Shown here in pieces: positions 31,045 through 42,088 of a stretch of DNA of 64,000 nt. Position 1 is the first letter of the stretch; every line of letters starts with the position of its first letter. The notes under the pieces are model-generated. The model worked only from the letters and a program-made list of their open reading frames with translations, made no database searches and was not told the DNA's origin. Both the position numbers and the translations under genes were made by a program. This DNA comes from Eutreptiella sp. 'Long Island Sound 2002' (lineage: Eukaryota > Euglenozoa > Euglenophyceae > Eutreptiales > Eutreptiaceae). The DNA lies in the NCBI GenBank assembly GCA_964036045.1, contig OZ038382.1, forward strand, positions 4,069,789-4,133,788, read 5' to 3'.

Positions 31045-34000
31045 ATGACCGATACCGGCCACCGCACCATCACCACGGTCCGGCAGGAGGACGGCTCCCT
31101 CACCAACGACCCAGCCACAGTGCTCCAAGCCACCCAAGACAGCTTCCTCCGGCAACACACCCCCACCCAAGACACACTGGACCCGGACACCGAGGCCAAA
31201 ATCGACCGCCTCCCTCGGGTCTTCAACCACGCCCAGAGGAGGCACCTGGAAAAACGCCCCTTCACCATCCTCGAAGTCCGGAAGGCCATCCACAGTCTCC
31301 GGCAACACAAAACCCCAGGCTACGACGGCCTCCCTGCAGAGGCATACTACCACCTCCCCGCCCACCTCCTCCGCGTCCTCGTCCACCGCCTCTGGGACAT
31401 CGTCACGGGGCGGACCCCCCTGCCACCAGACTGGGCAAACGTTGTCCGCCCCCTCTACAAAAAAGGGGACTGGGCGAACCCGGACAACTGGCGCCCCATA
31501 GTCTGTGCGGTCACGGAGGTCAAAATTGTCTGGACCATCCTCCTGCGCCGCATCCGCCCCCACCTGGACCCCCACATACCAGCGAGCCTCTGGGGGGCCA
31601 TCCCAGGCCGCTCCCCACACGAGGCCATCTTCCTCCAGGACACCATCGCGGACATGGACCCGGTGGACCTCATCATCGCCTCCCTCGACGTCAAGGGAGC
31701 CTTCCCGAACACCCCCTGGCTCCTTCTAGAAGCGGTGTGGAAACGCCTAGGCCTCCCCTTCTACAACTTCACCTCCGACTACATCCGCACCCGCAAATAC
31801 ACGGTCCGCACAGGAGCAGGCCTCACCCCCTTCCTGGAGCCAGGCAGCGGGGTCCCCCAAGGGGGAGCAGAGGGCCCCTTCCTGTACCTCCTAGTGACGC
31901 TCCCCCTGGCCCTCGCAATCGAGCAGGATTACCCGGCCTACGCACCCTACCCCCTCCTCTCCCCCCTGGTCGGCTTCGCGGACGACACCAACCTCACCGT
32001 CGCGCACACCCCACACGACCCCCATGCCCCAGACCCCGGACCAACGGTCACCCAACAGGCCAACGACTTACTGGACGTGACCGTCTCCTACCTCTCCCAC
32101 AACAACCTCATCGTCCACCCCACAAAGTCAGTGGCCATGATCAAGGGGTCTGCCACACCTCCCACCCTGGGGCCACAAGGGCTCCCCATGCAAGTCGTGA
32201 CGACCACCACCCACCTGGGGGTAGTCCAGGCCGCCAACCCTGAGGACGCCACCCTCCCTCCCAAGTTGCAGTCACACCTCGCCCATCTCCCCAGATATGC
32301 GTCCCCGACCACCAAGGCCCTCTCCCTGTCCCACCAGAGCCTGGCGTACTACCTCACCGGGGTCTTGAACGCCTCCATAGGCTTCCAAGCACTCCACCTA
32401 ACACACCCCACCACCGCCCTCGAGCCGGCCACACGCGCCGTGACCAAGGCATGGGCAGCACACGGGGGCTGGCCCACCTCCATACCCACCCGCGCCATCC
32501 GAGCGGCATGGCCCCACTATGGAGACGCCATAGGGGACGAGGTGAAAGCGGCCTATACCAGACACACCGCCCTCCTCCTTCACCGCATGACCCACAACCA
32601 CTCACCGGAGGTCCGCGAGGTCACCGCCATCCGCCTCCAAGCCGCACAACGGTCCCGCAACACATGCCCGCGCTGGGTACTCCACCAGACGGGCATGCCC
32701 ACCAACATGAACACCCGCCAGTGGAACCACCTGCAGCTTCTGCTCCCATCCCCACACCACGCCATACTCACCAACCACACGTGCCCAGAGAAAGGGCCAC
32801 TAGCGGTCCTCTGCGGGGACCTCCACCACCACCCCAAGGGCACCATCCACACCATAGACCTTGTCGGGGCCTCCATCACCGTAGTATACGTCACCCTCGC
32901 CCAAATGCGGGTCCTGCACCACAGCGGGGCACACCACACCCCCTTTCTACAGCTTCCCGAATGGCCACAATACCGCCTCTTCCACCAGTACCTCACACAG
33001 ACGGCACGAACAGCGGGACACACTCTACCGGGCAGCAAAGACATGCGCACAGCCTACCGAGAATTCACAAAGCAACACCCCCGACCCATCCCAGAGACAC
33101 CGCCCTACGCACCCACCGGATCGAAACACGAACCCGTCCCCCCAGTAACGGGCCCAGTCCCACCACTAACCCTGCTACTGGCCCCGAATGAAGCCAAACC
33201 CACGCAGACCACCGTCATCCACCACGGGGCAAAATGGCGCATACCGAAACACCACATGACCGCCCGAGACCTACCAAAGGTCCCTCAAGATTCCCAGAGC
33301 ATGCCACGCACATGTTGGGCCTGTGACCCCGAGGCACCAACCGCACCATGGCCCGTGCTACACCTCATAGCACGCCACCACACCCACCCCACGACCCACC
33401 TACCACCACAGGCCTACGCATGGATAGCCCCATGGTTCCACCGCACCGACACTAACCCCACGGTAGCATGGAACCCCGACCACGCGCCCAAATGGCTCTT
33501 CACCACTACACCCACATGCCCCCGCCCCGACCCGGCAGGGGTCGCCATCCGTTACAGCATGTACGAGCCAGGCAGAACGGGCAAGCACGAGCACCCCTAC
33601 TATCCACTCCACCACTCCTGCCACACACCGGAGCACCGAACACAAACCCTCACATGCCACAACCTAAACCCCGACACAGCCTACATCCTCCACTACATCT
33701 ACTCCTACCTCACACAAGGACAGCCGGAGCAGGGACTCATAGCCCTGTCCCCCCAAGCGAAGCACATCATCTCCAAAGGAATAGGGGTGTACGCCACCCC
33801 CATCCTACAGCCCACAACCCCAGTAGCCCACCTCGCCACGGGCCTTGCCATATACGCCTACCTGCCCATGAACCCATGCCGCCTCCCACAACCATCACCG
33901 GCGGACCGGCTCTTCTTCACCGACGCCTCAGGCGAATCCGCCCTCACGCCCATCACCGGGGGGGCCACCCTGCAGCTAACCCACAGGGGGGGACACTACC

Positions 34001-35166
34001 ACATGGACCACCACACGGGCCACACCACCTATGGGGCCTCTTCCCACGGGGAGCTAGGGGCCATGGCCGACGCCATCACCGAGGTCGCGGCCCACCTACC
34101 CGCCCACTCCCCGCACATCGTTCGGGTCTGGTTCGTGGTAGACGCCACTGTCGACACGCACCTGCTCCTCCGCATAGCAAGGCAACCTCTTCACAAAGCA
34201 ACCGCGACGAGCCTCGGCACCCAGGCACTGCTACTCTGGAAAGCCCTACGCAGCCTTCCCCCCTACGTCCAACTCCACATCGTGAAACAAGAGTCCCACA
34301 GGCACCAATACAAAAAAGGTAAGGTCGACAACCAGGCAGTACACCAGCGCACAACACACCTACCAGCCCTCCAGATCCCTGACCTCGGCCGCAACCACAC
34401 ACACCTCCAACACGTGCCCCCTGTACCCGAGCCCCATCAGACCCCGGACTGGGTACCAGAGGACGCCCCCTATTCCTCCCACGACAGAGCGTACCACTAC
34501 CCCAACCCCGTCCAACATCTCGCCCGCGTGCTCGGCGACGCAGACAGCCGGGCGCACATCCAGGAGCTCCAGGACAGACTGCAAGTCCCCCTCTACCACT
34601 CAGCGCTCCGCCCAGCAAACGTCCCAGCCCACCTCCAGAAACGACGCATCCAGCTCCTCAGGGAGCAACTGCCTTTCCTCACCAGGGTCGCCAGATGGCT
34701 CGCCCGCAAGCACATCCACGTCCCCGACGAACACACCCGTTGCCCATGCGACCACACCACCCCGGAGGACTGGGAACACTTCAAGAAATGCCCCCTCCAT
34801 ACAGACAGGGACACCCTAGTGGGCTGGTCCCCGGCGGAAACCCTGCGACAACACGAAGGATGGCCAGCCCACAGCCACGCACACCAGGCCACCGAACACC
34901 TCTTCCGGGACCCCCTGATCAAAGAAGCCACCATGAGAGGGGCAGTGACACAGGCCCTGCACCGACACCTCACCAAACACACGGAAAGCCCCATGGAGGC
35001 AGCAGCACACCTCCAGCTAGAAGCGGTCCGCAGAGCAGCGGCCCAAATGGTACACCGCAAACACCTCCTGCTAACACACGCGGAACAACTCACCGACCCC
35101 ACCGCCAGGGAACACATGCAGCGTCTCATCCATTACCATGCCGTGCATGACCCAGACGTCCACTAA
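31045..35166 (+). CDS. LINE B reverse transcriptase-RNase H, 1,373 aa
   Basis: Intact ORF in the same frame as the endonuclease; sensible sequence also fills 30,919-31,044. RT motifs: DNWRPIVCAVTEVK, motif A LIIASLDVKGAFPNTPW, GVPQGGAEGPFLYLL, and motif C GFADDTNLTV (31,975-31,989). RNase H lies at residues ~955-1,100 with FTDASGESAL, SHGELGAMAD, FVVDATVD and GKVDNQAVHQ, giving the D-E-D-D set. Near the C-terminus, RCPCDHTTPEDWEHFKKCPL (residues ~1,230-1,250) is the Cys/His motif seen in many LINEs. All catalytic residues are present. The end overlaps the protease ORF by 29 bp. Confidence 0.9.
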   Translation: MTDTGHRTITTVRQEDGSLTNDPATVLQATQDSFLRQHTPTQDTLDPDTEAKIDRLPRVFNHAQRRHLEKRPFTILEVRKAIHSLRQHKTPGYDGLPAEAYYHLPAHLLRVLVHRLWDIVTGRTPLPPDWANVVRPLYKKGDWANPDNWRPIVCAVTEVKIVWTILLRRIRPHLDPHIPASLWGAIPGRSPHEAIFLQDTIADMDPVDLIIASLDVKGAFPNTPWLLLEAVWKRLGLPFYNFTSDYIRTRKYTVRTGAGLTPFLEPGSGVPQGGAEGPFLYLLVTLPLALAIEQDYPAYAPYPLLSPLVGFADDTNLTVAHTPHDPHAPDPGPTVTQQANDLLDVTVSYLSHNNLIVHPTKSVAMIKGSATPPTLGPQGLPMQVVTTTTHLGVVQAANPEDATLPPKLQSHLAHLPRYASPTTKALSLSHQSLAYYLTGVLNASIGFQALHLTHPTTALEPATRAVTKAWAAHGGWPTSIPTRAIRAAWPHYGDAIGDEVKAAYTRHTALLLHRMTHNHSPEVREVTAIRLQAAQRSRNTCPRWVLHQTGMPTNMNTRQWNHLQLLLPSPHHAILTNHTCPEKGPLAVLCGDLHHHPKGTIHTIDLVGASITVVYVTLAQMRVLHHSGAHHTPFLQLPEWPQYRLFHQYLTQTARTAGHTLPGSKDMRTAYREFTKQHPRPIPETPPYAPTGSKHEPVPPVTGPVPPLTLLLAPNEAKPTQTTVIHHGAKWRIPKHHMTARDLPKVPQDSQSMPRTCWACDPEAPTAPWPVLHLIARHHTHPTTHLPPQAYAWIAPWFHRTDTNPTVAWNPDHAPKWLFTTTPTCPRPDPAGVAIRYSMYEPGRTGKHEHPYYPLHHSCHTPEHRTQTLTCHNLNPDTAYILHYIYSYLTQGQPEQGLIALSPQAKHIISKGIGVYATPILQPTTPVAHLATGLAIYAYLPMNPCRLPQPSPADRLFFTDASGESALTPITGGATLQLTHRGGHYHMDHHTGHTTYGASSHGELGAMADAITEVAAHLPAHSPHIVRVWFVVDATVDTHLLLRIARQPLHKATATSLGTQALLLWKALRSLPPYVQLHIVKQESHRHQYKKGKVDNQAVHQRTTHLPALQIPDLGRNHTHLQHVPPVPEPHQTPDWVPEDAPYSSHDRAYHYPNPVQHLARVLGDADSRAHIQELQDRLQVPLYHSALRPANVPAHLQKRRIQLLREQLPFLTRVARWLARKHIHVPDEHTRCPCDHTTPEDWEHFKKCPLHTDRDTLVGWSPAETLRQHEGWPAHSHAHQATEHLFRDPLIKEATMRGAVTQALHRHLTKHTESPMEAAAHLQLEAVRRAAAQMVHRKHLLLTHAEQLTDPTAREHMQRLIHYHAVHDPDVH

Positions 35167-36406
35167 CCCGCTCCGCGCCCCGCACGCGCCCCCCGTCTCC
35201 ATCCACAGGTCTCCAAGGCACCACCACAGCGCCCCGAGACCCGTCTCGCACCCAAGAAGCCACCCGGCACCGCCCAGTCCGGCCGAACCCAGCGAGGGCC
35301 AACCATCCATCGACGTAGACGCGCAAGACCCCGGCAGCCCATCCAGCCCACCCCCCCCGGACCCGGGGCACCCCCCCCTCACACCGGCCACCATCCGCGA
35401 CCCCGACCTCCTCCGAGCGACCCTCCAAGACAGGGCCCCGACCACCTCCCTGGGCTGGTACCGCCTACAAGAGGACTGGACCAAGCTCACCGTCAAAGCC
35501 CTCCGGGACCTGACCACCCCAGGCAGCGGCCTCCACGAGACCATAGTAGACCTTGTGCTCTGGCGAGCCCGCAAACACACCCGGGGCCAGCCCATCTGGA
35601 TCCCCCCCATCGAGTGGGGCCAGGCCCTGACGCACCACACCGGCAGCAACGTCACGCGTCGAGGGACCGTACGCCTACGGCGGGCCCAAGCGGAGACGGA
35701 CCACCCAGCGGACCCGAACCACCCGGAGCAGTGGGAACAGGCCACCGCGCCCAACCGCGACACCGCCCTCCGCGCCGCCGGCCTCCGCACCCCGGACGAC
35801 GACCTCCCCCCCCCACCTACAGACAGTGACCACCCCCCGCCGGAGGTCTGGGTTACAGTCCTCGAGCGTGGCCACTACTACGTGTTAGCCGCTATGGCTA
35901 CGTCCCACGGCCCGCAATGGATCATCCAGGGGACAGACACCATGTTCGCCCCGGAGACCGCCCCACCAGGGGCAGTGGGGGACCCCACCACCCAGCACAG
36001 GATCCTCAGGGGTCTCCTCCAGCCAGGGGACACGCCCCCAGCCCGCGCCCTGGCCCAAATCACCTCAGGGAAGGCGGGCTACCACCTGGGATTGTCCATG
36101 CTCTGCCTAACCCACTGGATCCAGCGCAACTGGCCACCCACGGGGACCGTGCCCTGGGTTTGGGCCATCCCCACCGCCCACACACAAGTCGAAGCAGGCC
36201 CGGACACACGACCAAACCCCCCCCCCAGGCCGCAGCAGTCCCTCACCTGCGGGTACCACGCCATCCACAGGGTCCTCAACCGCGCGGGTCTTAGCCCAAA
36301 GCTAGCATGCCCCCTTCCCACCACTGACCAAGAGGTCCGCCAGATACGAACGCTCGTCTGCGAAATCCTTGCCGCAGCAGCAGAAGACGGCAAGCTTCTC
36401 CTCTGA
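35138..36406 (+). CDS. Ulp1/C48-like cysteine protease ORF, 422 aa
   Basis: Starts at ATG 35,138 inside the end of the RT ORF, shifted by one base; a second ATG is at 35,147. The first ~80 residues are Pro/Ser-rich. The rest has the layout of a papain-fold SUMO-type protease: His246 in ERGHYYVLAAM, Asp267 in IIQGTDTMF, and Cys371 in PQQSLTCGYHAIHRVLN, with Gln just before the Cys as oxyanion residue. The His-Asp gap (21) fits the family; the Asp-Cys gap (104) is longer than in yeast Ulp1. Cysteine protease domains occur in a few LINE families. It may process the polyprotein or act on host ubiquitin-like tags. The overlap suggests stop-reinitiation. Confidence 0.6.
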   Translation: MPCMTQTSTNPLRAPHAPPVSIHRSPRHHHSAPRPVSHPRSHPAPPSPAEPSEGQPSIDVDAQDPGSPSSPPPPDPGHPPLTPATIRDPDLLRATLQDRAPTTSLGWYRLQEDWTKLTVKALRDLTTPGSGLHETIVDLVLWRARKHTRGQPIWIPPIEWGQALTHHTGSNVTRRGTVRLRRAQAETDHPADPNHPEQWEQATAPNRDTALRAAGLRTPDDDLPPPPTDSDHPPPEVWVTVLERGHYYVLAAMATSHGPQWIIQGTDTMFAPETAPPGAVGDPTTQHRILRGLLQPGDTPPARALAQITSGKAGYHLGLSMLCLTHWIQRNWPPTGTVPWVWAIPTAHTQVEAGPDTRPNPPPRPQQSLTCGYHAIHRVLNRAGLSPKLACPLPTTDQEVRQIRTLVCEILAAAAEDGKLLL

Positions 36407-38218
36407 ATCGCCCGGCCTACAACTGCCCACGCAAGCGCGCAGCAAGCGGACACATACACCGGCACAGCACAACCCCCCGCAAAATCCCCGCCCATGCCCC
36501 CCCCCTCTCGCTGCTCAACCGGAGACCCACACACGCCCACTATCGCGCGCACCCCCGGGCCCCGCGACACGGGCCTCCCCCACCCGCCCGAACACTAGCA
36601 CACGCCCGCCACACACCCACCCACCGGCCACCCTTCACCGCCCCCCACACTCGACAACCCACACACACCCACCAAGGGGAGCCCCACGCCCCGCGGCACG
36701 CCCACCCCACCCAGTGGCCCGCCCACGCCCCCCACACACACCCCAGAGGACCCAGGCCCACCCCCCCCGGCCCCTGAATGCAGCCCACGCGAACTGTTCC
36801 CCCCCGCTGACACCAACCCACACGACCTCGCACATTGCAGGACCCGGGCCCAGCCGAGCCCAGAAAGAGAAGGCCGCAGCCCCGCGCCTCCCTCTCCCGC
36901 CGCAGCCGACCAGATCGGCCCGCCGGGCCGCCAGGTCACGACCGGGCCCCCCCAGCCGCCCGCCCCCAACCTACAACCCGGGGACATGCCCTCCATCCTC
37001 CCCGCCGTGGCCGCAGCAGAAGCCGCCGCCCGCAAGCCCGCCCGCATCACAGCCCAACCCGCGTCCACCACCTCCTCCTCGTCCTCAGCCTCGTTCACCT
37101 CCTCCACCTCATCCTCCGACCCCCCCCTCCCCGCCAAACTGATCCTCAAGGCCACGGCGAAAGCCAAAGCCGCGGCCGCACGCATCAACCCCCCAACCCC
37201 CACACAGGCGACTCAGGCACCCCGGCAACCCACCGGGACGACCCCCGACCCGGCATCGACGCCCTCACACCTCCGGACAGAGGTACTCCTCAACCTGGAA
37301 CCGGACCCCAACCCCAAACCCGACCCCAAACCCGAACCGGACCCCAACCCCAAACCCAACCCCAAACCCAAGCCGGCGCCCACGCGACCACACACAACAC
37401 CGCATACGCAACGACACAAAACCACCCGATACCACCCCCGCCCGGGCCCTCGCCCAAGCCAGGACCCCCCACCCACCACGACCCGCGCCCCCCTCCCGCC
37501 AGCACCCACCACCACCGCGGAGACGGCCACCCAGCACGACCCCGTCCAAACCCTCGTCAAAATCCCCGTCACCAAACGCCCTGTCATCCATCCCCCACAA
37601 ACCACCACCACCGCCGGCCAAACCGACCCAGGGACGTGGGACCCCTCAACCATCGTCACCGTCAAGCCCGGCCCCCAACCCTTCCCCGAAGCCCACCACA
37701 TAGTGCAGCCCCGGGGACTGCCAACGATGCCCAACCCCCCACCCCCACAAGGGGGACCGGAAAACCCACAAGGACTCCATGGGCCATACCCGCAACACCA
37801 ACCCCACCACTACACACACCACCACCACCAGCGGCCCCACCACCACCACTACCAACACCACCCCCACCACTACCACTGCCCACCGCCCTACCCCACCGGG
37901 CCACAACCCCCCGTACACCAACAGCACCAGCGGACGGGATGGCAGCCGCCGAACGCCCCGCCCGCATACCCACCCACCCCGTACCAGCCACCACCCCCGT
38001 ACCAGCCGTACCCCCGCGGCCACCATCCGATGGCCGAAGGGGCCCCATGGACGACGGGGGACCTCCCCCCCCAACCAGCACCGCGTGACGCCCCGTACCC
38101 CCCCGGCCACCATCCGATGGCCGAAGGGGCCCCAAGGACGACGGGGGACCTCCCCCCCATAGCGGGGCCGCGCGAGGCCCCCCAGAGGCCGCCGACGCTT
38201 CCGGATTGGCGCGACTAG
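36407..38218 (+). CDS. proline-rich ORF after the protease (ATG at 36,986)
   Basis: The protease frame continues past its TGA with another stop (TAG near 36,597), then stays open from before ATG 36,986 to TAG 38,216 (410 aa). Sequence is low complexity: an Ala/Ser segment, PNPKPDPKPEPDPNPKP repeats, a His-rich HHYTHHHHQRPHHHHY stretch, and two copies of RGHHPMAEGAPWTTGDLPP-like units (about 38,017-38,075 and 38,101-38,160). The exact repeat and sustained frame hint at real coding, but composition bias alone can keep frames open. No function can be assigned. Confidence 0.45.
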
Positions 38219-39241
38219 AGCGACGAGGGCCGGTCCCGCAAGCGGCGGCGCTCCCGCTCCCCCCCCGCACGGCACACTCGCCCACGGCGCCCAAACTCCC
38301 ACCGCGCCTCAACCACCCACTCGCGCCGCTCCCGCTCCCCCAGGTACCACCACGACCCCCAGGGACCCCGCTCCCGTCGCTCCCGCTCCCCCGGGCACCA
38401 CCACGAGCGCCACCGCCGCCCCATGTCCCCCTCCCCCTCCCCCCACCGGCCACCCAGCCCCCGCCACCACCACTCCCGCTCCCCCCGACGCAGCCAGGCA
38501 CGCCACTGCCGCCCCACGTCCACCTCCCCCTCCCCCCACTAGCCCCGCCGGGCTCCCCGTTCCCCCCGCCACCCGTACCCATCCACCACCCCCAGCCCCC
38601 GCCACCACCACTCCCGCTCCCCCGGACGCCACCGAGCGCGCCACCGCCGCCCCATGTCCACCTCCCCCTCCCGCTCCCCCCTCCGCCCGTACCCGTCCTC
38701 CACCCCCAGCCCCCGCCGCCGCCGCTCCCGCTCCCCCAGGCACCGCCACCCCCGCCACCACCGCAGGTCCACGTCTTCCCCCCGCCGCTCCAGGACCCCA
38801 GGCACGGACCCCTCCCCCCCCCGGGCCCCCGCCTACCTCGCCTGGTGGTCTCCCCCCGCTCTGCAGGAGCTCCGCCGCTGGGTGAAATGGGCCGGAGGAG
38901 CGGGAAGGCACGAAGGGGTGCACATGGTGCATACCTTCGAGGAGGTGCGCACCCGCACCCCCGCAAACCCCAACGAGGCCGCCCCGGAGGCCATCATGCC
39001 GCAAGCGGCATGGGAGGCCCTCCTCCGCGATGCGGTCCAGGGCCTCCGCCCCCCCTACACCCCCCAAGCCCTCCGCCAGTGGCTCCAGGCCACCCAGCCC
39101 CAAGCCTGGGCCACCGGCGCCCCCTCCCCACCCCGCCCCTCCCACCAACACCACACCAGGAAGGGGCAGGACAAGGGCAAGGGAAGGGCAAGGGGCACCA
39201 AGGACCACACAGGCAAGAGGGCACGGAAGGGCCCCAAGTGA
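38219..39241 (+). CDS. RS-repeat (Arg/Ser-rich) ORF continuing the proline-rich frame
   Basis: The same frame continues beyond TAG 38,216 with dense Arg-Ser dipeptides (RSRKRRRSRSP, RRSRSPGHHHERHRR), interrupted by TAG 38,540-38,542. From ATG 38,654 it is open to 39,241 (195 aa). After the RS repeats comes a non-repetitive part (LAWWSPPALQELRRWVKWAG, then ALRQWLQATQPQAWATG) and a Lys/Arg/Gly tail. RS domains mediate RNA and splicing-factor contacts. The repeats (RHHHSRSP-type units) recur at ~120-140 bp. It may be a C-terminal element protein or a gene picked up by it. Confidence 0.45.
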
Positions 39242-39763
39242 GGGCAGGCACACGCAGGGACAGGGCGCCGGAAGCGACACCACATGGGGGCAGGACACCA
39301 CCCAAGAACCAGGAAGGAGCGGGAACGGGGACCAAGACACGGAGGAAAAGGGCACCACGACAGGTACCACGACCCACACCGACGGGGAGACCAGCGCCGC
39401 CCCACCCCCACCAAACAGCCCAACACACACCACCGAAGCAAACATCGGACGCCATGCGGATCACACCAGCGCACGCCCACCGGCCACCGGAAACCACACA
39501 GAGAACGGAGGGCACACCTACACGGGGAGAACGGGCCACACCCACAGAGGAGGCAGCAGGGAACACCGCCGCACGGCACACCACCATGCCCTCACCGCCA
39601 GCCGACGACCCCGACCACCACGAAGGCCAACTCACAGGCACCGAAAGAGGACGAAAGCACGGCCGCGGCACCCACGACTACGTACCGACACCCACAGAGG
39701 ACACGGGACCAAGGCACAGGCCCCCAGGGAGGGCAACCCCACGGACCGTCACGCGACCACACC
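39242..39763 (+). other. no gene seen
   Basis: About 520 bp, purine- and CA-rich, between the RS ORF and the gene-like remnant. Frames are open by composition but show no recognisable domain. Confidence 0.4.
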
Positions 39764-40391
39764 ATGGGCTATAAGGGCCAGGCTGCGCTACCGTCGCGGT
39801 TTGACACAGAGTATTGCTACGGGGGCTTGATCTCGGCTGGTCCCACGTCCGTGAGGGCGTCCGTCACCAACCTGTTGCGTCCAGTGGAGGAATGGCACTG
39901 CGGCGGCACACCGATCCCGTCCATGATGAATATCGAGCACCGCAAGGGGAAGCGAAAGGCTGTGATCGATCGCGAAGGCTTTGGTGCTGCTGGTCGGTGC
40001 CCCCTTCAAGGCCATCTCCGAGCGCCGTGAAGACTGGAAGTGCCAAGAATACTACCGATGCCCCGGACCCCAGCAGTTCAGCACCGGAGATATGGACATC
40101 CCCCTGACCCTACAGTATGAGCTCATCCCTGCCGGCGGCACCGACCCGGACCCTGCCAGCGCAGCCGAGCTGCAGTGAAAGCCGTTCGCCACTCAAACAG
40201 CGTTCGGAAGCCACCTCCACCAACCGACTCCTGATGTCTGTTTGTCTGCCTTGGAGAAGGAACGCCTTTCCTACACCCCGAGTACACCTGCCTGTCTGCG
40301 AGGCCCGGTGAAGATTGAGTCCATGGGTGAGAGTCAGTGTGCACGCCCCAAGGACACCGTGATCATTCAGCAGAATTTCCCGAAGACCTAA
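39764..40391 (+). pseudogene. gene-like remnant, ~207 codons, one frameshift and one TGA
   Basis: From ATG 39,764 the frame reads GYKGQAALPSRFDTEYCYGG, with normal base composition unlike the CA-rich surroundings. Near 39,980 the sensible reading moves by one base into LLVGAPFKAISERREDWKCQ. It passes TGA 40,176-40,178 and continues in frame (KPFATQTAFGSHLHQPTPD) to TAA 40,389-40,391. Residue mix and sharp ends suggest a once-real protein. I do not recognise the family. It may be a host transcript captured in the LINE B 3' region, an older insertion, or a domain of LINE B. Confidence 0.5.
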
Positions 40392-41560
40392 CCGACCCAC
40401 ACAGGCCAGGCTGACCTCCACTGACCCACCGCGGCACCACGCGAGACCACGGCACACCGCACCACAGCGCGCCACAGAGCAACGCACCACAGCACGACGC
40501 GACGCGACGCGGCACAGAGCGGCACAACACGACACAACTGAACCTAACCTGAGGGACTAACCGAAGCCAGCCACCGCACACCCGAGAGGGCGCCGCGCCA
40601 CCACGCCACACACCAGCACCACAGGCCACACACGGGGCCACAGCGCGCCAGGCGACAACGGTGACGGACCACCCAGAAGATTACAACCGGCACCGCAGAG
40701 GGGTAAGGACACGAGCAACCCCAGCCCCCTAACCCAAAACCACAAGCAGCCGCCTGGCGCAGCCGCCCAGCCGGCAGAGCCAGGACCTAACCCAGCAAGA
40801 AGGGGCGCCGAGCCCACCGTGTACAGAGCCCACCCGACCCACGGGGCCGGAACATGGCCACACAGAACGCAACTGAAGACAGCAGCCCGGAAGACAACAC
40901 TGAATACAGGCCAGTGCGTGCGCCAGCCCAGGGAAGGCAGAGGGAGGAACAGGCAAGCCCCCCCCAAAAAAAACAAAAAAAAAGGAGGGGGGAAGGGGAA
41001 AAGGCACGAAAACAGCCCACAGCCGCCCAACCACCCGCCAACACCACCACAGGCGGCCAGGCCCCCCCCCCAGGAAAAAAAAAAAAAAAAAAAAAAGGGG
41101 GACCCCCGCAGAGGCACAGGGGAACCACCCACCGAAAACCGGCAACACCAAGCCAGTAACAGCGGACCACGGGGAAAAGGGACACGGAAAAAAAAAAAAA
41201 AAAGAGAGCCACCAGCCCAGCCCGAAAGAAAGGGGATGGAGGGACAGGGACCACAAAGCCCAGAAAAAAAAAAAAAAAAGAAAAGAAAAAACCAAAGCGC
41301 AAAAAAAAAAAACACACCCCGACAACCCAGCCAAGACGGACTGGGCCCAGGCGAGACCCGGGCCCAGCACACACGCCCACACCGCGCGCCGGAACCGGAA
41401 ACGGCGGGGGGCAAACGGGGCGCCCACTAAAACCACACACGTCCCAAAAGCAGACCGAAACCGAAGCCCAACCACGAACACCACAAATAGCAGACACTAG
41501 AGGGACAACACCACAAATCGAGCCCAAAAACACCCACCCAAGACCCCAGCCAGGACTGAC
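40392..41560 (+). repeat. low-complexity LINE B 3' region with long A runs
   Basis: CA- and A/G-rich DNA with A runs of roughly 11-22 bases near 41,075, 41,190, 41,265 and 41,300. Apparent Lys-rich (plus) and Phe-rich (minus) ORFs are run artefacts. No gene supported. Confidence 0.6.
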
Positions 41561-42088
41561 GGGGTTAACAAAACCCGCACCCAACCGCCAACCGCACCCA
41601 AACACAAACACCACACAACAGTAGGAAACCCAGTGCCCACAGCCCGGGCACTGAGGCAGCCCGTGCCATGCAGGTGACCCGGCCAAACGAGATCCGGAGC
41701 CCGGGGGTAAGGCTGCATCCTAATGCCTGCGCTGCTTTGGGACTCGAGGCGGAGCGTGCGACACCCAAGCGCCTCGGAACCCTACTACCAGGAACGTGCA
41801 TGCACGCCTTGGGAACGGGATACGCCAGGAAGTCCTGTGAACCCCTAGGGTTCCGCCCAAAGGAGGGGACGTGCGCAAGCACGGGGGCACACCCTCCCGG
41901 CGAGACAAGCATGTCACGCTGGCGGCGATCAGCCCTCCCGGCGTAGCCCGGGGTCGCTTTGTTGGGGGCCAACAGTCAGGTCTAGCGGGAAGTAAGCCGC
42001 CTCCCCTCTTCACGCGCGAAGCCTCTTCCTGTTCGTCACAGGGGCGACGCCAGGGGGAACCATGGGGCGCCTCTCCACGACCGAGTGC

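Noticed and set aside
40557-41414. Phe-rich (minus) and Lys-rich (plus) ORFs
   Set aside because: Produced by homopolymer A runs.
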